Source: Methylocapsa sp. S129 (GTDB lineage Bacteria > Pseudomonadota > Alphaproteobacteria > Rhizobiales > Beijerinckiaceae). Taken from it: 64,000 bases of DNA. Where the stretch lies: NCBI RefSeq assembly GCF_009765995.1, contig NZ_LMUI01000011.1, positions 384,814-448,813 of the forward strand, read 5' to 3'. Position numbers and translations under genes: made by a program. The notes beneath the pieces were generated by a model, which saw only the letters and a program-made list of their open reading frames with translations, was not told the DNA's origin and did no database searches. Shown here piece by piece: positions 59,467-64,000 of the stretch (within the stretch, counting starts at the first letter, position 1; the number at the start of each line of letters is the position of its first letter).

Positions 59467-60201
59467 TCAGCGAGAGGCAGACCGCTCGTAAGCCGAGACT
59501 TCCATTCCTGCCGCCTCGGAATGCGCCTGCTTCAAATGCTCTTGCTCTTCGGCCGCGATATTGCGTGCATCGTTGACCGCCTTAATGGCGAGTCCAACCA
59601 CGGCTAATACCCCTAAGAACGCGATCGTCAGGTCTAATGTAGACGCGCCGTTCACGGGAGACTCGTGAAGCCCCATGACGGAGCCTGTAATCGCCCAAAC
59701 CACCATCAGAATACGAAATTCGGTAGCGCCGAGCCCAATATAGGCCATCTGATGAATATTCTGAACCGCCGCCCGAATGTAGGTGTATGCGGAGAACAGA
59801 AGATAACAGAGCAGAACGATGAAGGCGCCGATAAGAGACAGAAAAGGCGAAAATCCGAAACAAATGATGATGACGATTTGCGAGAACAGGTCGCAGGTAT
59901 GATCAACGAGAAAGCCGAATCTCGGACGCTCCGCCTTGCGATAACGCGCAAGGCTTCCATCGAACGAGTCGCCGAACCAATTGAGAACGATCCCCAGAAT
60001 AACCAGGGGCAACCAAGAAATAGACCAATTACACCCGATCAGAGCCACGCCGCCCAAAAAAGAGCCAAACAAGCCCAGTAATGTCAGGTGTAATGACGTT
60101 ACAGATTCAGGAATTCGAGGAAGAATCCATTGAATCGCACCTTGTTCGGCATTTGCCAAAAAGCTTCGGTTATGTCGGTGAACTTGATCTGGTAAGTCCA
60201 T
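59467..60201 (-). CDS. CDP-alcohol phosphatidyltransferase family membrane protein
   Basis: A 244-residue membrane enzyme with about six hydrophobic helices. The full CDP-OH-P signature D-x2-DG-x2-AR-x8-G-x3-D-x3-D is present (from DSFDGSLARYRK to FGFLVDHTCD). It would transfer a phospho-alcohol group from a CDP-activated donor, or a phosphatidyl group onto an alcohol. Its place at the end of the glycan locus suggests it makes the lipid anchor or decorates the polymer. ATG 60201 with GGGGAG upstream fixes the start. Confidence 0.85.
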   Translation of the reverse strand: MDLPDQVHRHNRSFLANAEQGAIQWILPRIPESVTSLHLTLLGLFGSFLGGVALIGCNWSISWLPLVILGIVLNWFGDSFDGSLARYRKAERPRFGFLVDHTCDLFSQIVIIICFGFSPFLSLIGAFIVLLCYLLFSAYTYIRAAVQNIHQMAYIGLGATEFRILMVVWAITGSVMGLHESPVNGASTLDLTIAFLGVLAVVGLAIKAVNDARNIAAEEQEHLKQAHSEAAGMEVSAYERSASR

Positions 60202-60287
60202 GCACGCTCCCCAAACGGGTAGTTCATACACGCCCCCGCATGTCACTCGTAGCCGGAGTTGAGGATATCCAGCGGAGCTGGCGCCGT

Positions 60288-60326
60288 CAACGCAGGTGCA
60301 ATAAGTCTCCAACGCAGGTGCAATAA
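60288..60326. repeat. 17-bp direct repeat, two copies
   Basis: CAACGCAGGTGCAATAA occurs at 60288-60304 and again at 60310-60326, with a five-base gap. It overlies no gene. Its function is unknown; it may be a remnant of a mobile element end. Confidence 0.7.
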
Positions 60327-60726
60327 ATTTCTCGGCGCCGCGCTATTTATACAACGCTGAGCGAGGATGTCCATGGGGGGCCAGTAAATAGCCATGCCGG
60401 GCGAAATCGCCCCCAGCGCGTTATTATCGTGGGGTTTGTTCGCGGGGCGGACCTCTTTTTCGTTCCACGCCATCTGTTTGCCGCACTGACTGCCGCACCG
60501 ATCAGCGCCAATCATCTTGGCTTGGCGGATCAGGCTCTTTATGAATGACCCTCGGAACAACGTCCCTATTTGAAACAAATGGTCGCCTAATTTTAAGAAG
60601 GCTGCTCGATGGCGGCCTTGATAACCGTCGCCCCAGGAGCCCTTGCCTCTCCTCCGTCGACGCGGGCACGAACGTGAGCAAACAAGAGGGCCTTTATGAC
60701 GGCCGCTTGAGGACCCTTCACGATGG

Positions 60727-60734
60727 TAACTGCG
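60727..60734. repeat. Left copy of 8-bp target-site duplication
   Basis: TAACTGCG directly precedes the left inverted repeat. The identical octamer occurs directly after the right inverted repeat at 63502-63509, as expected from insertion of an IS1-type element. Confidence 0.9.
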
Positions 60735-60757
60735 GGTAGTGTCTCAGTTTGAAATTT
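60735..60757 (+). repeat. Left terminal inverted repeat (23 bp)
   Basis: It begins GGTAGTGTCTCAG and is an exact reverse complement of 63479-63501. Identity ends sharply on both sides, which fixes the element boundaries. Confidence 0.93.
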
Positions 60758-60828
60758 GGCCGGATTGACATTCTCTCGCGTCCTGAGCGGCCATCCTGTA
60801 TGCTTAGCGCAACGCAGGAGGGAAGTTT

Positions 60829-61029
60829 ATGGCTGATCCGGTGGGGACCGACGTGACCATTCACGTCTGGTATGACGACGAACAAAAGACGATTAAAATG
60901 CGTATTGGCACGGAACTAACCAGTGTCAGAAATGAACCGGAGAGCAAACGCGGGAATCCTGACCTTTTCAAAAAACTTGCGGCCGTCCTTCGCGATGCTG
61001 GGAAAAGACATCCGTCCGAGGTTTTGTGA
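60829..61029 (+). CDS. Small hypothetical passenger protein (66 residues)
   Basis: Starts MADPVGTDVTIHVWYDDEQK and is probably a small beta-rich fold, followed by a basic end (NPDLFKKLAAVLRDAGKRHP). ATG 60829 is preceded by AGGAGGG. Similar short proteins precede a KGG-motif protein in other alphaproteobacterial accessory regions, as far as I recall; no function is known. Its stop overlaps or nearly touches the next start, so the two are one operon. Confidence 0.72.
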   Translation: MADPVGTDVTIHVWYDDEQKTIKMRIGTELTSVRNEPESKRGNPDLFKKLAAVLRDAGKRHPSEVL

Positions 61030-61031
61030 TT

Positions 61032-61274
61032 ATGCCAACCGGACCTAAAGGCGAGAAGCGCCCCGCCGACGTGATCGGCAATGCCGTGAAGGTCATGCGC
61101 ATCGCGACGGGCGAAGAAACAGACGACGCGCCCGACGACGGTAAGAACAAAGCGGCGCAAGAGCTGGGCCGCAAGGGCGGCGCCGCGCGGGCGAAGAACA
61201 TGACGCCAAAACGTCGCGCGGAAATCGCTAAGAAAGCGGCGCAAAAAAGATGGTCATCTAAAGAACCAGCTTAA
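61032..61274 (+). CDS. Small basic passenger protein with KGG-x-ARAK ... RxEIAKKAAxxRW motif
   Basis: An 80-residue protein. The N-terminal half is PTGPKGEKRPADVIGNAVKVMRIATGEE. The C-terminal half has the LGRKGGAARAKNMTPKRRAE / IAKKAAQKRW motif found in many small, often mobile, bacterial proteins of proposed nucleic-acid-binding character. ATG 61032 is chosen; a GTG at 61026 overlaps the upstream stop as GTGA and is the alternative. The stop shares a TTAA with the convergent ATPase stop. Confidence 0.75.
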   Translation: MPTGPKGEKRPADVIGNAVKVMRIATGEETDDAPDDGKNKAAQELGRKGGAARAKNMTPKRRAEIAKKAAQKRWSSKEPA

Positions 61275-62440
61275 GGATTATAAGCGCGAGGTATCGTGTC
61301 GGATGCGACACCTTGAAGCGTTATGAACGGCCGCATCAAAGGGTCCTTGAATCGGTAACGGAACTTTCGTTTGACGCCCGTTTGTTCAAGCAAAAAACCG
61401 CGCCCGGTACTGCAGAATTCCTTCAAATGCCTAGCGAAGCTAGGAATGTCGTAGTGCTTCGCCATTATTGCGCTTAGGGGCTGGACGACATCGGCAGCGG
61501 CGAAAAATCCTTGGCTATCGACTTTCGCTAGAGAGCATGCCAGCAACACTTGCTTGAATAAGTTGTCGGATCGCGGGCTGTACGTTGCCCTATCGTAAGA
61601 GTCTCTGATCGTTTGTTGAGCTTTGTCGATGCAACTTCGAATAGCATTGCTCAAATGAAACTTGTCTATATTTCGTGTTTTGAGGCGAGCCGCCTCTTGA
61701 AAGGCGTATAGTCCAATCAAATGCGCGTAGTGGGGTAGCCCCTGAGAATACGCTACTATCCTCCTCAACACATCCGCGTCGACGGACATTCCTAAACGCT
61801 TTGCGCGTTTATCTATAATTTCGCTTATTTCATCGTCGGACATTCTAGGCATCGGAATTTCTGCGAGAGCGCGCCCTATTGAGGCGTGCTCGGCCAGAAG
61901 TTCGCTTACAGAATTAGCTACTCCAACAACCACAATTGTTGTAGAGGTTGAATGGTCTGACAGTGTCTTGATAGTATCTGCAAGTAGAGCCTTAGTTCTT
62001 CCAGAAGACAGTCTATCAAATTCGTCAAATACTATTATAGGCAAATAATTTGCAGACACGCTATCCAGCGTCATTCTTATATCGTCGGGACCGAAGCTGG
62101 CCGTAACGTGCGCTTCTATGCCTAGCTCCGCGAAAGACCTTTGCCATAGGTTCTGGAAATTACTAATTCCATCGCAATTAATTCTTTTAGCAACGACCCT
62201 AGAGACCGGCCTGTGAACATAATTTGTGAAAATGTTAGCAAGTGAGGTCTTACCGACCCCTCTTTCTCCGAAAATTATAGCGTGGTGTCCACGCTGATTG
62301 ACTGCGTTTATAAGATCGCCAAGTTGAGTTATTCGGCCTGCGAACAGATCACTTTCGTCAATAGGCGCCCCTGGACTAAAAACTTGCGCCACTTCGTTCC
62401 ACAGGGCTGTCCAATCATCAAGTTCCCGTCTGGAAGCCAT
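61271..62440 (-). CDS. Orc1/Cdc6-like AAA+ ATPase carried by the insertion element
   Basis: A 389-residue protein. Walker A is GERGVGKTSLANIF (about residue 55), Walker B is PIIVFDEFDRLS (about 130), sensor 1 is TTIVVVGVANS, and an arginine-containing lid segment follows (DEISEIIDKRAKRLGMSVD ... LPHYAHLIGLYAFQEA). Residues about 280-389 resemble a winged-helix DNA-binding tail (LKEFCSTGRGFLLEQTGVKRKFRYRFKDPLM). The layout is closest to Orc1/Cdc6 and related ATP-binding proteins rather than to the shorter IstB or TniB transposition ATPases, although a transposition-targeting role is possible. ATG 62440 has AAGGG upstream. Base composition is more AT-rich than core genes. Confidence 0.8.
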   Translation of the reverse strand: MASRRELDDWTALWNEVAQVFSPGAPIDESDLFAGRITQLGDLINAVNQRGHHAIIFGERGVGKTSLANIFTNYVHRPVSRVVAKRINCDGISNFQNLWQRSFAELGIEAHVTASFGPDDIRMTLDSVSANYLPIIVFDEFDRLSSGRTKALLADTIKTLSDHSTSTTIVVVGVANSVSELLAEHASIGRALAEIPMPRMSDDEISEIIDKRAKRLGMSVDADVLRRIVAYSQGLPHYAHLIGLYAFQEAARLKTRNIDKFHLSNAIRSCIDKAQQTIRDSYDRATYSPRSDNLFKQVLLACSLAKVDSQGFFAAADVVQPLSAIMAKHYDIPSFARHLKEFCSTGRGFLLEQTGVKRKFRYRFKDPLMRPFITLQGVASDTIPRAYNP

Positions 62441-62568
62441 TGCAATGCCCTTTAGACAATAGGGCTGCTGCATACACCGGTTGTTGCGACGCTGCAATTA
62501 ACTAACAATATAGCGCACGCCGCTGTCGCAGCGCTTCCACTTCAGGCATTTAAAATGATATTTTATTA

Positions 62569-62597
62569 TTGACGCTAAGCAAGAAAGTTCATATCAT
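62569..62597 (+). promoter_or_regulatory. Probable transposase promoter
   Basis: TTGACG (62569-62574), a 17-base spacer, then TATCAT (62592-62597) form a good sigma-70-type promoter. A transcript starting the usual 6-8 bases further would begin at or next to ATG 62605, so the transposase message would be leaderless. Confidence 0.6.
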
Positions 62598-62604
62598 GCT
62601 CGGC

Positions 62605-63492
62605 ATGAACAAGCTTCCTATCGCCAAGCGCGCCCAAATCCTCGCCATGCTGACGGAAGGCGCTTCGATGCGCTCAGTCTCTCGGCTGGCCGACGTTTCG
62701 ATCAACACGGTATCGAAGCTGCTTGTTGAGGCTGGCAAGTTCTGCGCCGGCTACCACGACGCCAATGTCCGCAACGTGAAGGCTAAGCGCGTTCAGGTGG
62801 ACGAAATTTGGAGCTTTACGGCGGCCAAAAACAAGAACGTTGGCGCGATGAAAAACCCCGTTGCGGGCGCTGGCGACACTTGGACGTGGACCGCAATCGA
62901 GGCTGATACAAAGATCATCATCTCGCATTTCGTCGGCGGTCGCGATGGCGAATGCGCCAAGTGGTTCATTGACGACATGGCCTCGCGCATCGCCAATCGC
63001 ATCCAACTCACGTCAGATGGCCATAAGGCCTATCTGGAGGCCGTTGAGGGGGCGTTCGGCGCCGATGTTGACTATGCCATGCTGAACAAGATTTACGGGG
63101 CGTCGCCAGAGAGCGCCAAGGGCCGCTATAGCCCCGCCGACTGCATCGGGATCAAGAAAGACCGTATCGAAGGCGATCCCGACATGAAGCACGTTTCAAC
63201 GTCCTATGCGGAGCGCGCCAATCTGACGATGCGGATGCACAATCGCCGCTTCACTCGGCTCACGAATGCGTTCAGCAAAAAGTTTGAGAACCACGCTCAC
63301 ATGGTTGCCATCTATGCGGTCTGGTATAACTTTCTGCGCATTCACAAGACGCTTCGCGTCACCCCTGCGATGGCGGCTGGCTTGTCCGAAACCGTCATGG
63401 ATTGGGCGAACATTGTCGAGGCGATGGACGCCGACGCGCCGGCCCAGAAACGTGGCCCTTATAAAAAGACGGCCGCCGAAATTTCAAACTGA
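62605..63492 (+). CDS. IS1-family-type transposase
   Basis: A 295-residue single-ORF transposase. The N-terminal helix-turn-helix is AKRAQILAMLTEGASMRSVSRLADVSINTVSKLLVEAG. The catalytic domain shows the acidic residues in VQVDEIWSF and LTSDGHKAYLEAVEG, and a third acidic residue in the SYAERANLTMRMHNRRFTR region. KTLRVTPAMAAGLSETV near the C-terminus is typical of this alphaproteobacterial group. Residue 1 is taken as ATG 62605; two upstream in-frame ATGs lie within the promoter. The stop codon is inside the right inverted repeat. Confidence 0.9.
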   Translation: MNKLPIAKRAQILAMLTEGASMRSVSRLADVSINTVSKLLVEAGKFCAGYHDANVRNVKAKRVQVDEIWSFTAAKNKNVGAMKNPVAGAGDTWTWTAIEADTKIIISHFVGGRDGECAKWFIDDMASRIANRIQLTSDGHKAYLEAVEGAFGADVDYAMLNKIYGASPESAKGRYSPADCIGIKKDRIEGDPDMKHVSTSYAERANLTMRMHNRRFTRLTNAFSKKFENHAHMVAIYAVWYNFLRIHKTLRVTPAMAAGLSETVMDWANIVEAMDADAPAQKRGPYKKTAAEISN

Positions 63493-63501
63493 GACACTAC
63501 C
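63479..63501 (-). repeat. Right terminal inverted repeat (23 bp)
   Basis: Exact reverse complement of 60735-60757. It overlaps the last codons and stop of the transposase gene. Confidence 0.93.
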
Positions 63502-63509
63502 TAACTGCG
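63502..63509. repeat. Right copy of 8-bp target-site duplication
   Basis: TAACTGCG immediately follows the right inverted repeat and repeats 60727-60734. Confidence 0.9.
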
Positions 63510-63672
63510 CGGAAGCTTTCATGGCCCTCCTGACCGACGGCGCGCATGAGCCTCGCCAACTGTTTGGCTATTGTTGATCGCCCGGGAGCGAATCGCCCGA
63601 AGTGAGCTACCATGCGGCTAAAATAGCTTGGCGGAATATGAATTATAGCGACGCGGCCTTTATTGGAACGGA

Positions 63673-64000
63673 CTAATTTGCGCGGAGCTTGCTCGAATAG
63701 TGCGATGCATTGAGTTCGCCCGAGGCGGCCTTGCGCGCGAATGTGATGAGATGCTTGGTCAGAATGCCGATGCTGATGACATTCTCGATCCGGCCTTGCT
63801 TCAATCGCGGCCAGGCGAAGGCCCAGAACACGCGCCGGAAATCGGCGATCACCCCGAGCTTCCAGCAAATCTTGAACAACATGCCGAACCCACGACGCAC
63901 ATTCTTGCCGGACACTTGACCTGGCGGACGCGGCCGCGGGCGTCGATTGGGGAAGGTGTGGCGGGTCTGGTAATCGTAGCGTTCATACAGTCGCGCCGGC
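63673..64000 (-). CDS. B12-binding radical-SAM protein, C-terminal (DUF4070-like) part; runs off right edge
   Basis: The frame is open from the window edge to its stop at 63673, giving about 108 C-terminal residues. It includes LYERYDYQTRHTFPNR, RRGFGMLFKICWKLGVIADF, RRVFWAFAWPRLKQGRIENV and GILTKHLITFARKAASGE. This matches the C-terminal domain of B12-binding radical-SAM enzymes such as the hopanoid methylases HpnP/HpnR and relatives. The methylase subtype cannot be decided without the N-terminal two-thirds. An apparent internal start at 63915 (GTG) is not the gene start. The insertion element ends about 170 bp downstream of this stop. Confidence 0.75.
   Translation of the reverse strand, partial: PARLYERYDYQTRHTFPNRRPRPRPPGQVSGKNVRRGFGMLFKICWKLGVIADFRRVFWAFAWPRLKQGRIENVISIGILTKHLITFARKAASGELNASHYSSKLRAN

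Larger units (their letters stand above)
60202..60734. other. Intergenic region left of the insertion element
   Basis: No recognisable gene is present in these 533 bases. A short direct repeat occurs at 60288-60326. The open frames on either strand (for example 60243-60578 minus and 60545-60739 plus) carry no known motif. The last eight bases (60727-60734) are the left copy of the target duplication of the insertion element. Confidence 0.5.
60735..63501 (+). mobile_element. Complete IS1-type insertion element carrying three passenger genes
   Basis: The 2767-bp element is bounded by perfect 23-bp terminal inverted repeats (60735-60757 and 63479-63501, outer ends GGTAGTGTCTCA) and flanked by an 8-bp target duplication, TAACTGCG. 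It encodes, left to right, two small ORFs (66 and 80 residues, plus strand), an AAA+ ATPase (389 residues, minus strand) and the transposase (295 residues, plus strand), whose stop codon lies within the right repeat. I see no further copy of the repeat between the ATPase and transposase genes, so the passenger genes are inside one element. IS1-type elements are usually under 1.5 kb with no cargo. Confidence 0.9.

Noticed and set aside
60288..60326. Two direct repeats considered as a CRISPR remnant
   Set aside because: Only two copies with a five-base gap; no spacers of normal length and no cas genes in the window.
60765..60804. TTGACA plus TATGCT as promoter of the small passenger genes
   Set aside because: The spacer is 28 bases, far too long for a sigma-70 promoter; either box alone is not enough to call.
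63497..63868. 123-residue minus-strand frame right of the insertion element
   Set aside because: It overlaps the radical-SAM C-terminus in another frame and shows no known motif.

Overview
The window looks like a chromosomal segment of a GC-rich alphaproteobacterium of the order Hyphomicrobiales (Rhizobiales). Gene content and order support this: rsmB, a heparinase-like gene and purH lie together; dnaK, dnaJ, pmtA-like, pyrF, DUF1330 and dapB form one run; fdxA sits next to a probable CarD gene; and there is a fused ureAB. A Beijerinckiaceae/Methylocystaceae-type methylotroph is plausible (PEP carboxylase, fused urease gamma-beta, a B12-radical-SAM DUF4070 gene of the hopanoid-methylase type). 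The genus is not decided by the sequence.

Positions 1-34000 are mostly core chromosome. In order they hold: a Lys/Ala-rich N-terminus (probable CarD regulator, cut by the window edge), ferredoxin FdxA, a protein matching only the C-terminal part of the alphaproteobacterial 'helicase-related' protein, purH, a heparinase II/III protein, RsmB, a DUF1674 (SdhAF4-like) protein, a periplasmic cyclohexadienyl dehydratase (pheC) next to xylulokinase, a patatin, a GNAT protein, ureD-ureAB-ureC with an upstream coupled exported protein, dnaKJ-pmtA-pyrF-DUF1330x2-dapB, a Bax-inhibitor-1 protein, PEP carboxylase, an FAD oxidoreductase coupled to a broken cupin gene, DUF1272, a LysE exporter divergent from a WYL regulator with a clear palindromic operator, an SDR and RNase PH.

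Positions 34000-60200 are a large surface-polysaccharide locus. It has dTDP-L-rhamnose synthesis (rfbBCDA), an ABC-2 capsule exporter (KpsM-like permease and KpsT-like ATPase, about 4.5 kb apart), two KpsE/BexC-type co-polymerases flanking an unknown 344-residue protein, several one- and two-domain glycosyltransferases, a 1219-residue multidomain glycosyltransferase, two sulfotransferase-like proteins, three SAM methyltransferases and a CDP-alcohol phosphatidyltransferase. Together they suggest an exported, rhamnose-containing glycan that is probably sulfated and methylated. Two adjacent proteins (42097-44427 and 44492-48151) share a repeat of about 38 residues (W/F-Y-L-x(3)-DV ... NPL-x-HYL-x(2)-G-x(2)-EGR-x-P). 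A set of small REP-like hairpins lies at 51111-51282.

Positions 60735-63501 are a complete insertion element: perfect 23-bp terminal inverted repeats, an 8-bp target duplication (TAACTGCG) and an IS1-type transposase. It carries three further genes: two small coupled ORFs (66 and 80 residues) and a convergent 389-residue Orc1/Cdc6-like AAA+ ATPase. This cargo-carrying element is the best candidate for an undescribed system here. The window ends inside the C-terminus of a B12-binding radical-SAM protein.
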